The notes beneath the pieces were generated by a model that was not told where the DNA came from, did no database searches, and saw only the letters and a program-made list of their open reading frames with translations. Positions 45,635 through 56,790 of a stretch of 64,000 nucleotides of DNA are shown here, one piece after another. Numbering within the stretch: the first letter of the stretch is position 1; each line of letters opens with the position of its first letter. This DNA comes from Saprospiraceae bacterium (lineage in GTDB: Bacteria > Bacteroidota > Bacteroidia > Chitinophagales > Saprospiraceae), in NCBI GenBank assembly GCA_016708265.1, contig JADJGA010000012.1, positions 1,221,982-1,285,981 on the forward strand, in the 5' to 3' direction. The position numbers were made by a program, and so were the translations under genes.

Positions 45635-47894
45635 TTATCTCACTAATATCTCATCTAAAAATATCCAGGCTTTATTACCCTTGTATGCATGCCACTGAGG
45701 CAATTGGATGTTAGACCTGAGCTGAAATTTTATATATCTTGCTTTGATCTTTGTGTCACTGAAGGTAAAATTCCTGATGTCAGTTTGGTATTTAAGTTCC
45801 GGATCAGATTTAATCTCAGCTAATTCAGTATACAGGTAGCCATCTTCAGAAACAAGGCATTTTACAGATACCGGGTGTAATATCCATACATCAGGCATAT
45901 GTAGTGTACTGATAGAAATTTGCTTAAATGACCGGATACTGTCGAGGTCTATTCCGATCTCACAATCCATACCTTCCCATCCAAGCCAGTTTATTTTATA
46001 ATCTTCACTTCCTCTAACACCATTTGTAAGAATTTGATCGCCCATCCCTGTATATCTGGGATCAGGAGGAGGAGTACATGTTACTTTTTTCCTGAATGCG
46101 ATATTTCCTTCAATCTGTACATCGATATTTCTGAGTGTGTTCTGATAGTAAAATTCGGGTGACAAACCTTTCTCATTCAGGCTGGTGATGGAATCATGTT
46201 TGCAAATGCTGTAAAAATTTTCCAGCATTTTATTCATTTCGGGTTTTTTTAAAAATTTACCCTCATTTTCAATATACCACCCACGTTTTCCAAAGAGATC
46301 TGTTTTTGCTATTTCAATGGCTGAGAACATCAGCGGTAACCGGGCAGCTCTGACCCTGTTATATAATTTCATTTCTTCACTAACTGCTTTTTCTGCTTTA
46401 TCGAAGTATTCATTATACATTGCCATATTGCTGTCTGACAAGATATTATCCGCAAGCCAGACGGGAGTGCCATAAATGTCGAGACTTATCCCTGATTTTC
46501 TGGTCTCCAGATGTAATTTATCGAAATATATTCTGATGTAAGGGGCTGCATCACCATAAAAACCAAATAAAAACTCATTTATTATTGAATTATCATTAGC
46601 TTTTGGATTCCACAGCAGTTTGCTCAGAACATAACATTTCAATTCACTCAGATTTTCGCTGTGCTTTCCGTTGCATTGCTGGAAATGTGCATTTACATTA
46701 TTTTTTGTAAAAAATTGTATATTGGGTTTTAAAGTATTGTACAGTGGGAATGGTCCGAATGAGTTCGTGAACTGTGTTTCGTAATCCCAGATCTTGATAT
46801 TGCCAGATATCTTTGCCCAGTCCTGTATTTCCTTCACAAAATCAGCGCTTGCCGGATCAGATTCTATTGGTTTGCTTCTGTTCAGTTCTATTGTACATAG
46901 AGTGACCATTACATTTTTCATAGGCTTAGTCTTCAGTGGAGGTTTCCTGGTATACTGATATGCAAGAGTCGTAATTGTTCTGTCAGGGAACTCTTTAGCA
47001 ACTTCATTGACAAATCGCAGCATCAGACCTGAAGGTGATCCTTCTTCTTCATTTATTGCCCTGCATTCATCGCATTCGCAGTGATAATAATTGTCATTCT
47101 GGCTAACTGACCAGTACTGCAGTCCCGGATGTTTACTGATCTGATCACCGATATCTTTTTTTACGATTTCCAGTACATCAGCATTTGTGAGACAGAGTTG
47201 ACCATAAGGAACCCTTTTGCCATTGATAAGAGCAAAATACTCAGGATGTGATGTGAAGTATTTATCGGGCGGAATACTTCTGGAAAAAGTATGAACATAA
47301 TAGCCATGATATTGACCATCATTCCATATATCTTCAATGCTGGCAATTTTTCTGAAATATGAGTAAAGAGAGTCTTTTGTGAATTCGCAATGCACTATTC
47401 TAATGTCCGCAGGGGGAATCTGAACGTCATCAATTGCGGATATTGATATAGTTTTAGATTCAGGTATATACTCAGCATCAGGAGTGAGTTTCCTGCCCCC
47501 CAGATGATCTTCCAGAAAACCGGTTGCTCCATATATTATTCCTTTTTCACTTCCCCGGTTATGATCAGTTTGCTGTCGCTTGTTTTGATCCTGTAACCAT
47601 CTTTTCTGAGATCATATAGATCCTTTTTCTTTTTTTTGTACCTACTAGTGTTTCCAATAAGAATCTCATGATCTGATTTTCTTTTTGTATCATCTGTAAC
47701 CGGTAATCTGCAGCTTGACAATTTTTCAATATAGTCCTGCAGGATAAAAGCGGCTGTCCTTTCATGTTTACCAGCATTTTCGAAATTATTATTGAATAGT
47801 CGCTTTTTCCATTTTCAACCAATGTCAGTTGCTGTGAAAATATTGAAATTACAGAGTATATCGAAATCAATAGGATCAGCAAATGTTTTTTCAT
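45635..47894 (-). CDS. DUF4838 carbohydrate-active protein with C-terminal discoidin-like domain, frameshifted
   Basis: About 750 residues when corrected. A signal peptide (MKKHLLILLISIYSVISIFS) is followed by a GH20/GH67-like N-terminal domain (LPVTDDTKRKSDHEILIGNT). The DUF4838 core has YWSVSQNDNYYHCECDECRA, NEEEGSPSGLMLRFVNEVA and YGDAAPYIRIYF. A C-terminal F5/8 discoidin-like module (CEIGIDLDSIRSFKQISIS, ARYIKFQLRS) likely binds glycans. Frame changes are near 47545 (one lost G) and 47780. It is predicted to be a secreted glycoside hydrolase of unknown linkage; no catalytic pair is proven. Confidence 0.8.
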
Positions 47895-47904
47895 TTAAAA
47901 TGAA

Positions 47905-50583
47905 TTATTGGTTTTTAAATCTGCCCGACTGTTTGACCATATCTGCAAGTTCAGCATTAAAGTCTTTCTCATTTAACAGGTCTTCAAGTGAAATATGCAT
48001 TCTGTAATTCCAGAAATGAGGGAATTTAGCGGGAATATTTATCCTTTCTGCATTTACGTCCGGATGCCGGAGTTTTTCACTGATGCCAAGGTAATCCTGT
48101 ATCGGGAAAATTGCCAGCATAGCTTTACTGTAGAAATGCTGATTGATGATCTTCTTTAAAATATCGGCAGTCATCACATCAGGAGCTTCACCCCATTCTC
48201 CAAGCATATTGTTGTAAAATTTTTGCTTCACCTCCCTGTCTTCTTCCCACCAGCCTCTGAGAGTCGATGTGTCATGACTTGAAGGGGACACAACGCTCAT
48301 GTATGGTGCATCATCGGGATGGAAAAACATAGTTTTCGGATTCTTGGGCATTCTCTGGACTTCAAGGCTGAGAATACCAAGCTGCTTCATAACCTGCGGA
48401 ACACATCCCGGGTACCATCCCAAGGTCTTCGCCACAGATAAGCATATTTGTAGCACGTTTGATAGCCGGCAATTTCTGCATACCTTTTACTTCCCAGAAG
48501 GCATCCTGCCTGACATAAAAATAATTATCATAGATCTGGTAAAGCTGGTTTTTTGTATACTCATCAAGATACTGGAATGACATGGTGCTTCCAAACCCAT
48601 ATCTTGGGTGGAACTGAGTCTGTCCGCTGCCTTCAACTTCAATGAACAGGAAATTTGATAACAGGTCGAACAATCCAAATTTTAAGTTATCATCTCCTCC
48701 GTTATTCTCAAAGTGTTGGACGATCTTTTTTTGAGTATCAAATTCCGGTTTAAAGAAAAATCTGTCATAGTAATAATCCATGAATTTTTCTTTGATCCAA
48801 TACATATTATCTCCGAAAACCCTCCATAAAATTTCATCGGTAATAAACGGACTGCAAAACCTGTGATAATCGAAGTAAATGCCCCTTTCCCTGAATTCAT
48901 TGATGTGAACAGGAATGGCAGGCATAAATGAACCCATTATTCCTTCAACAGCATCCATTGGTATCTGCCATATCCTGAAAAAACCGAGTATGTGGTCTAT
49001 CCTGAAACTGTCAAAATAATGAGACATCTGCTGAAAACGGTCTTTCCACCATTTAAAGTCATTTTCGGCCATTTTATCCCAGTTATACGTTGGAAAACCC
49101 CAGTTCTGTCCTTTGATGGCAAAACTATCAGGGGGAGCTCCTGCCTGCATGTCCATATTGAATAATTCAGGCTCTACCCATGCATCGCAACTATACCTGT
49201 AAATACCAATCGGGATATCACCTTTGAGGACTATTCCCTGGCTGTGCAGGTATTTTGCTGCTTCTGAAAGCTGAAGGTGAAGATGGTACTGAACAAAATA
49301 GTTAATCTGAACGGTTTCATTATCTTCTGCAAACTTTTCTGTTGCAGCCTTATCATAATTATTGAAGTCAGACCATTTTGAAAATCGGGTGTACTGTTTT
49401 CATTGCGTTTAACACAAAAAAACAGCATAAGGCACAAGCCAGTGTTCATTTGCTTTGAAGAAAGTCCTGAATTCCTCATCTTCAAGGAATTCTTTCCTAT
49501 ACTTTTGAAAATTTCCTGATGAATTCCCATTTTGAATTTATCATTTCCTCATATGGCACTGTCGGACTTGAATTCAATTCTGCAGACCTTTCCTTCAATT
49601 GTTTATGAAAAGTTTCCGGCATTTTATAAGGCAAAGCAGAAATTTTCAGGAATTGAGGATGCAATGCAAAAACTGATATCCCTGCATAAGGATATGTGTC
49701 AAATTTATCGTTATTGGCTGTGGTGTCATTTACAGGCAATATCTGGATAAGGCTCATCTTTGCCTTTTTTGCCCAGTCTGCCATGAGTTTAAGATCAGGA
49801 AATTCTCCAACTCCGAGACTGTCTTTTGTGCGGAGAGAAAATACAGGGATGGCAACTCCGGCTCCTCTCCAGAATTCATCAGTTGGCCTGTTAATATTTT
49901 CATCAATGCAGTATATTCTGGAGGACTTGCCGGCAGAGGGTGGGACATATCTGCTGAATCCCTCCTCATACCTTACAAACCTGTTATCTGCTATATCAAA
50001 GATGCCGTATTTATACTCAATACCCTGATTTACACCGGAAAGATCAAGTTCCAGAGCAAACCTGTTTTTTCGAATCGCTTCATTTGTGGTGCCAGCACCG
50101 GATCGCAGTTGCCAAGTTCTGTGCAATTTCCGGTTAAAATAATGGTCTCAGAGGTCTTTAACAGTGGAGCATTAACTTCAAATCTGTGGGTGAAGTCCGA
50201 AACAGGCAACTTTTGCGTCTTTTGTTTGGGCAAAATATAATCGAACATAGAGGTTTCAAAACAATTGTCGATAGTACCCGGGCTGCTCCATGTATCATAA
50301 ACCTCAATTGAACTGCTGTTGTGTGCCGGATCCAGCATGAGTTTCCTCTCCCTCCATTCGTGAAGTTCGATACCGGTGTTATCATCTTTGAGAATATACC
50401 TGTATTCAAGACCGGTTTTTTCTGAATGTCAATTTCTATTGTTACTCTCCAGTTTTCATTATCGAGGTACATTAAAGGGAAAACTCCTGATGTAACATTG
50501 TTCCCCAGTATCTTATGGTTACCTGCAATAAGTATTGATTGTCCCGGATTTGTATGATACCTGACTGTAAATTGTATTAGCAT
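47905..50583 (-). CDS. malQ: 4-alpha-glucanotransferase (GH77) with starch-binding domains, frameshifted
   Basis: About 890 residues, the usual Bacteroidota length. Two CBM20-like starch-binding modules (MLIQFTVRYHTNPGQSILIA; later ETIILTGNCTELGN) precede the GH77 barrel, whose motifs include SFRIDHILGFFRIWQIP (nucleophile Asp), LICGEDLGMVPGC (acid/base Glu) and SPSSHDTSTLRGWWEED. The frame changes at about five places (near 50405, 50110, 49510, 49200 and 48410). It disproportionates maltodextrins. A short gap separates it from the DUF4838 gene upstream in the set; no maltose operon is evident. Confidence 0.88.
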
Positions 50584-51224
50584 AGGATTTAGATTGAAAA
50601 TTTATGCTAATGTAATAAGTGTTGACAAATAATTAAAGAAATAACTTAATTTTGGATGCAATTTATAATATTCCAAAATGCTTCACTACCTTCATTACGT
50701 TCAATCTATTCCACAGGCTCACTTGTCAAGTATGGTTGCAGATACCTAAAGCTTTCATAAATTTTTACTGCGACCTGTCTTTATATAGCTGGACAGTTTT
50801 TCAATTTTGCCATTGTTGGTGTTTTTACAATTAAAAATTTTACATTTTGAGTAATAAAATATGTGTCAATTAGTCAATTGCTTATATCCATCCGTATTTT
50901 AATTATTTCCGTCCCTTAGTTACTGTCGGGCAATAACAGCAGTGGTAAATTATATTTATGACATATCGCATGTTTAGTATATGCATCGATATATAATGAA
51001 GTGCTGAATTATTTTTACCTTAGTTGGTGTATTATTGCAAATAAATTATTCTACTTGAAATGTGATACTATTCAGTTGTGAACCGTTAGAAATAAAGTTG
51101 ATTTTTATTTTGATATAACAAATAAATAGTTTTATTTTGTTGATTTATAATGTACAGAGTAATATATATTCAGATTTATTTCTGTGTACACTTTAGATTT
51201 AATTTTAAATTTAAATTTAACAAA
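50584..51224. other. AT-rich intergenic region
   Basis: This is a 640-base gap without a recognisable gene. It is mostly poly-AT with several TTTAAATTTAAATTTAA runs just before the FISUMP gene. No promoter match of the TAnnTTTG type was found. Confidence 0.45.
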
Positions 51225-52130
51225 ATGAAAATAAAATTACAATGATAATTCTATCACTTGGGTGCACATTTTTCATTTTTCCCCAGAGTGTTGGGATCAA
51301 TCAAACCGGAGCAGAACCTCATTCTTCTGCCATATTGGATGTTGAGAGTAAATCAAAAGGCTTTTTACCTCCAAGAATGACGATTTATCAAAGAGATGCT
51401 ATTGTTTCACCTACAGATGGTTTGATGATATTCAATACATCTTCAGGATGTCCAAATTATTATTTTCAGGATCATGGCATGAGTATTGCGGAACAATTAG
51501 TCCTCCTTTACATGTGGTACTTCAACAGTCACATTTAATTATAAAGGCTCATCGGTTACCTATGGAACTGTCATGAGTGAAGGGAGATGCTGGCCGACCG
51601 CAATCTGGCGCTACTCAGGTGGCAACCAGCAGTACTGATGAAGCTTCTTTTGGTGATTTATTCCAGTGGGGACGATTGGATGACGGACACCAGGTGAGGA
51701 CATCTCCTACAACGACTACTCTGAGCAATAGCGATATGCCGACATGCTAATTTCATCATGGTACAAACTATCCCTATGATTGGCGTTTCTCCACAAAACG
51801 ATAATTGGTGGCAAGGTATAAATGGGATCAACAACCCATGTCCGGATGGATTCCGGCTGCCAACCAAAACGGAACTAGATACCGAACGATTAAGTTGGAG
51901 CTCCAACAACGCTAGAGGGCATTTGCTTCGCCGCTTAAATTGCCAATAGCTGACCACCGAAACGATTTCGATGGCTTGGTCTACATTGAGGGTAACGATA
52001 TCTGATCGGGAACTACTTGGGCAGTACTGTCAGTGGTTACACTACATGGTACTTGTACTTTACATTGGGAGTTCAAACGGGCAATGAATACCGGTCGGAC
52101 GGAGTTTCTGTTCGTTGCATAAAGGATTAG
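51225..52130 (+). pseudogene. FISUMP-domain secreted protein, many frame breaks
   Basis: A signal-like start (IILSLGCTFFIFPQS) and VGINQTGAEPHSSAILDVES, typical of Bacteroidota surface proteins, are followed across several frames by the Fibrobacter succinogenes major paralogous domain. Domain landmarks are DEASFGDLFQWGR, NGINNPCPDGFRLPTKTELD, ERLSWSSNNARG and, at the end, SDGVSVRCIKD. At least five indels are needed to restore one frame. The ATG at 51225 lies one frame from the signal. Motifs survive between breaks, so error is likelier than decay. Function of the family is unknown; it is a surface protein in gut and soil bacteria. Confidence 0.72.
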
Positions 52131-52136
52131 ACAAGG

Positions 52137-52370
52137 TTGAAGCACCTCATTAACAGCCTGTCCCGATGGAGCAGGAAGGGCATAGGCAATATTGCAGCAA
52201 AAGGGGCAGCAAGGCTCGAACATTTGAGTGAGCACAAAAAATCTCCTGCATTTAAAAGCAAAATCATTTTATTTATAACAAAATTCAAAAATCTATGTGG
52301 AAAACGCTTTGGATGGTATATCTTTGCAGTTTCAATCCTGAGGCACAATTTAAGAAAAGTTTTTATTTAG
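52137..52370 (+). CDS. Possible small protein (weak)
   Basis: This 77-residue open frame starts at TTG (KHLINSLSRWSRKGIGNIAA) and is basic with a hydrophobic end (RFGWYIFAVSILRHNLRKVF). It follows the FISUMP stop by 6 bases and ends just before a hairpin. No family is recognised. It could be non-coding or part of a larger broken gene. Confidence 0.25.
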   Translation: MKHLINSLSRWSRKGIGNIAAKGAARLEHLSEHKKSPAFKSKIILFITKFKNLCGKRFGWYIFAVSILRHNLRKVFI

Positions 52371-52372
52371 AG

Positions 52373-52408
52373 CATCCGGCACACTTTGCAGAGTATGCCG
52401 GACGCTCA
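52373..52408. terminator. Strong hairpin between convergent genes
   Basis: The stem AGC.TCCGGCA / TGCCGGA.GCT (one internal mismatch) lies between a plus-strand gene end and the minus-strand gene end at 52426. No long T tract follows on either strand, so it may be a bidirectional terminator or only a repeat. Confidence 0.45.
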
Positions 52409-52425
52409 GGGTGATCTTCACCCGT

Positions 52426-53154
52426 CTACACTATCTTGGTGCGAATTTGCTTATAAACACTCGAATTCGCACCATATTTAGCACGAATGTTCAGTTTAAT
52501 GCGTCTTACGCGATCTCTCAATTCATCGTACATCTCGGCTCTTTGGTGCTTCATTGATCTCAGTTCCAGCAACTTCAAAGCGATCTCATTATTTACTGAA
52601 TGAAGTTTGCTGATAATTCATTCAATTTCTCAATTTTTAGCAATTCATTTTGCAGGAAGATAACCTTCAAATGCTGCAACTGTAGTAACGTAATCATTGA
52701 AGTTTTTGTCAATGATGCAAAAGTCTTCTCACCCTGTTTTACAACCTGAGTTTGAGATACCTGTTGAGTAACAGTACCGTCCTCAGAAGGTGGTGCAGTA
52801 ATAATGGCTTTCTCAGCTCTGACAGATTTCATCCTTTTGGATATTTTCTCAAGTAATTCAATCTGACCGGAATTTTTCCGTACTGGTACTTAATAGTAGC
52901 TTCAGCGCAGTGAAAATATTCATTACAGAATTTTGTCCTGTATAAAAAATAATCCCTGCGCTCCTTGACCAACAATTTCTTCTCCTTGGTGAGATTAGTT
53001 ACAAATTATTGGTTTCAACCAGTGATTTGATGAAGGTATCTATGCCTTCAACACTCTCTTCCTGACGAAGAGGAATGTAATCCTCCATTGGTTTCAGGAC
53101 TGTCAGGACGTCCTGTGCTGCCCGCAAACGGGATGCATAAGAAAAATTTGACAT
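52426..53154 (-). CDS. Coiled-coil protein of a Bacteroidota hypothetical family, frameshifted
   Basis: About 240 residues when corrected. It starts MSNFSYASRLRAAQDVLTVL, continues PMEDYIPLRQEESVEGID, then a long helical, Gln/Lys/Glu-rich coiled coil, and ends with RAEMYDELRDRVRRIKLNIR. The RV.RIK..IR.KYG ending recurs in hypothetical proteins of Flavobacteria and other Bacteroidota as I recall them. Frame changes near 53005, 52880 and 52610 are needed. No signal peptide or catalytic motif; probably structural or regulatory. It is followed upstream (to the right) by the 42-bp repeat array. Confidence 0.6.
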
Positions 53155-53390
53155 AATCAAAAATTTAAGTTAAAAAAATAAATAAAAAAACTCGATTGCA
53201 AAAATCAGGTTTATACCTGCCTTTTATTCCGGTTAATGGTTTTAGACAAGTAGGATGTCCCTTCATAATTGCAATATTTCTAATATGGGTTTAAATTAAA
53301 TTCCCAAATTTTATCAATGTTGATATACTGTTTTTTGCTTTCAAAAAATCGGTATCAATCATAAAAATTTAATTTCTGACAGAGCTATTT

Positions 53391-53730
53391 GCATTTCACA
53401 CAGTTACTGTCTTTTTATTTGACTGCTCTGTGTACTTTTACACAGGCATTGTCTTTTTACCTGACAGCACTGTTTTTTTTCACACAGTGCAGGTCTATTT
53501 CCAAATTGTTCTTTATTTTTTTCACACAGTGCATGTCTATTTCCAAATTGTTCTGTATTATTTTCACACAGTCCCATTATTTCTCTAAATAGTTCCATTT
53601 GCATTTCATACAGTCCTGTTTTTTATTTCTGAGTAGATCTGGTTTTAATTCATAGTGCTGCTCAGTTTCCAAATTGTTCTTTATTTTTCTTAAGCAGTAC
53701 ATTTTGTTTTTGAACAAGCCTGCATCAAAT
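53391..53730 (-). repeat. 42-bp tandem repeat array, eight units
   Basis: The ACAC/ATACAG landmark recurs at about 53398, 53440, 53482, 53524, 53566, 53608, 53650 and 53692, a period of exactly 42 bases. The core is CACACAGTGCATGTCTATTT and CCAAATTGTTCTTTATT. Since 42 is a multiple of three, the minus strand can encode a 14-residue repeat (pattern CVKKIKNNLEIDxH) from an ATG at 53777, but two in-frame stops break it. It could be a broken repeat protein or a non-coding minisatellite. Confidence 0.8.
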
Positions 53731-54323
53731 ACAATTAGTACGATTAAGTTTTTAAACTGAAAATATGAAATACACATAATCCAGTTTTTCCAATAAGTCC
53801 GGCAGTGAAATTTTCTAGTGGTTTACAGTCCTAATTAAATCTGTTTTTCCTGTTGTACCAACCATATCGGTAAATATGGAATTCTGATTTCACTAGTTTT
53901 TTAATAATTTAACACCAAATTTTGAGTTAATTTGTATTCAATTAATTATCAAATTTTGAGATTTTTTGATACAACAGCGCAAAAAGTTAAATAGTATTTT
54001 GAAATAAAAAATATTTGATAAAAAAATTATTTTTTTATAATATCTTTTGTGTTAAAAGCCAGCATTTAATGAATGATATATTAATATTCGATAATGTTTA
54101 TTGGTTTTTTGGAGGATTAAACCGAAAAGGAACTGTTCACCAGATATTTTTTCTTTCAGACTAATAAATTAAGGATTCATTCGATGCTATGTTAAGTTAT
54201 TTCTATTATATTTGTGTGTATTTCCAGCAAAGTGGGATATTTTATACTAAAATAGTCAAATAGCTTTAGTATTTTGGAGCTAAAAATTCTGTTGGTGAGA
54301 ATAACGTCATAGTCTGAATTATT
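53731..54323. other. AT-rich intergenic region before hsdR
   Basis: About 590 bases, very AT-rich, between the 42-bp array and hsdR. No gene or promoter can be supported. Confidence 0.4.
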
Positions 54324-56790
54324 ATGATTGACAAAAGGAAATTATCAGAAAGGGATATTTGTACAAAACTAATTACTCCTGCATTGGAAAAGGCAGGTTG
54401 GGATAAACTAATCCAATTCAGGGAGAAGTATTCTTTACAGATGGGAAAATATATGTTAAGGGTAAACTGACTGCAAGAGGACAAAGAAAGCGTGCAGATT
54501 ATATTCTGTATTACAAACCCAATATTCCAATTGCCATAATTGAAGCCAAGGACAATAAACGTTAATCAAACCGGGAATACAACAGGCTCCGGATTATGCA
54601 AAAATTCTTGATATTCCATGTGTGTTCTAGCAATGGTGATGGATTCCTGTAACACGACAGGAGCATCAGAGAAATATTGAATCAGAACTTGATATGGATT
54701 CCTTTCCTTCACCTGGAACTATATAGCAGAAATACTACAAAAGAAATACAAAGGGTTAAAACCCTGGAGAGCTGAAAAAATAGCATCACAGGATTATTTC
54801 TTTGATGGTTCGGAAGAAGCCAAGATACTATCACCAAATTGCCATTAACAGAACAGTTGAAGCCATTGCGAATGGTCAAACAGAATACTTCTGGTGATGG
54901 CAACAGGTACTAAGGAAAACATATACCTACATTTCAGATCATTCACAGGCTTTGGAAAAGTGGAACTAAAAGCGTATCCTTTTCCTTGCTGACAGAAATG
55001 CTTTGATAGACCAGACCCGCAGAGAAGTTCAAACACTTTAAGGATAAAATGACTGTGGTTAAACACAGGATGATAGACAAGAGTTATGAGAATTTACCTG
55101 GCACTTTATCAAGGTTTATCCGGAGCTGATGAGGAAGCCAATGCCTATAAACAGTTTTCTCCGGGATTCTTTGACCTGATTGTGATTGATAAGTGCCACA
55201 GGGGAAGTGCCAAGAAGATAGTGCTGGAGGGAAATACTAACATATTTGGCTTAATGCTACCCATATAGGTTTAGCAGCAACACCAAAGAAACAAGAAACC
55301 AGCAACATTAGATATTTTGGTGACCCTATTTATACCTACTCCCTAAAACAGGGAATTGATGATGGATTCCTTGCACCATACCGGGTCATCAGGGGTTGGA
55401 TTAAATGTAGACATGGAAGGATGGAGACCAGAATCGGGAAAAAAAGACAAAGGCAGGTGATTTTGGTTGAAGACAGGATATACAATAGAAAGGATTTTGA
55501 TAAAACCTGGTTATAGATGAAAGGACAGAGACTGTTGCAAGAAAACTCAGAATTCCTTACCGGTTTTGACAGATATGCAAAAACCATTGTTTTCTGTTCA
55601 GACATTGACCATGCTGAAAGAATGGGAATGGCATTATCAAACCTAGATTCGGATATTATGAAATTACAACTATAAGTACATCATGCAGATCACAAGTGCG
55701 AATGATGAGAGGAAATGTGAGCTGGAAAATTTTACTACACCTAGGAGAGATCTTTCCTGTAATACGAACCACTTCAGAATTGATGACTACAGAAATTGAT
55801 GCACAAACCTGCAAGTGATTGTCCTGGATGCCAATATCCTTTCTATGACCAAGTTCAAGCAGATAATTGGAAGGAGACCGCATCAATGAAAGATTTAACA
55901 AGCTTTACTTTAATATCATGATTTCAGAAATACCACTGATTTGTTTATGATAAAATTTTGTGTGACCCAATCAGGGTTAAACTGTATCTGAGGACACTGA
56001 TTTAACTAATATTGTAGATGAGGAGAGAAGAAAATGATATTCCAATCATAGATGGAAGAAACAGGGAAGATCATATTGAACATCCTGAATCAGAATCACC
56101 TTTGATACAAATTCCCTCATCAACACTAAGAGAAAGAAAGTGTATATAAATGGTGTTGATGTTTCCTGCATTGATCGGCAAGGGATTTATATTTTGACCA
56201 GCATGGAAAACCCATTACTGTGAGCATGAAAGACCATTCCAAGAAATCATTAAGGGTCAGTTTACTACATTGGAAGATTTTTCTGAAATCATGGAGTTCA
56301 ACAGATAAAAAGGAGCCAATAATTAAGGAGCTGGAAGATCATGGTGTTTTTGGTGGATACTTTGAAATGCCGTAAACAGGGATGTTGACATATTTGACCT
56401 GATATGCCCATGTGAAACATGATAACCTCAATGACAAGAAAGGAAAGGCCAATAATGTGAAAAAAGGAACTACTTTACCAAATATGGTGAACAAGGTAAA
56501 AAGTATTGGAATCTCTATGGATAAATATGCTGATGAAGGGTCAGCAACATCGAAAATATAAAAGGTTCTGCGGGTTCAACCTTTTTACAGAATATGGTTC
56601 TCCGATTGAGATTGTCAATCGGTTTGGCAGCAAAGCGAAATATCAGGAAGCAGTGAAAGAATTGGAAATTGAATTGTATAAAACAACAGACAAGAAAAGG
56701 GTTTATGTTATCAAATTGGATAGAGGTATGACAGGACTATTTAATGAGATAGTTAAGAAAATGACAAATATAAGATTTTTGCACCACCCA
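54324..56790 (+). pseudogene. hsdR: Type I restriction enzyme R subunit, many frame breaks
   Basis: It starts IDKRKLSERDICTKLITPAL. The nuclease motif IAIIEAKDNK is at 54530-54560. Helicase pieces are LVMATGT.KTYT (54890-54915, Walker A with one G lost), RILFLADRNALIDQTRRE, FDLIVIDKCHRGSAKK (DECH read as DKCH), ATPKETRN, YDLL..FVAPYRV-like GIDDGFLAPYR, TIVFCSDIDHAERMGMAL and IIGRR. The C-terminal end FTEYGSPIEIVNRFGSKAKY and EAVKELEIELYK is typical of the family. At least 15 indels or stops interrupt it. It would cut and translocate DNA with HsdM and HsdS. The true stop is near the first REP-like repeat. Confidence 0.82.

Noticed and set aside
53389..53592. Plus-strand frame through the 42-bp repeats
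   Set aside because: Phe/Thr/Ser-rich translation typical of T-rich repeats; the minus strand is the more plausible coding phase.
53391..53730. CRISPR array in the 42-bp repeats
   Set aside because: Units are head to tail without spacers of independent sequence; no cas genes.
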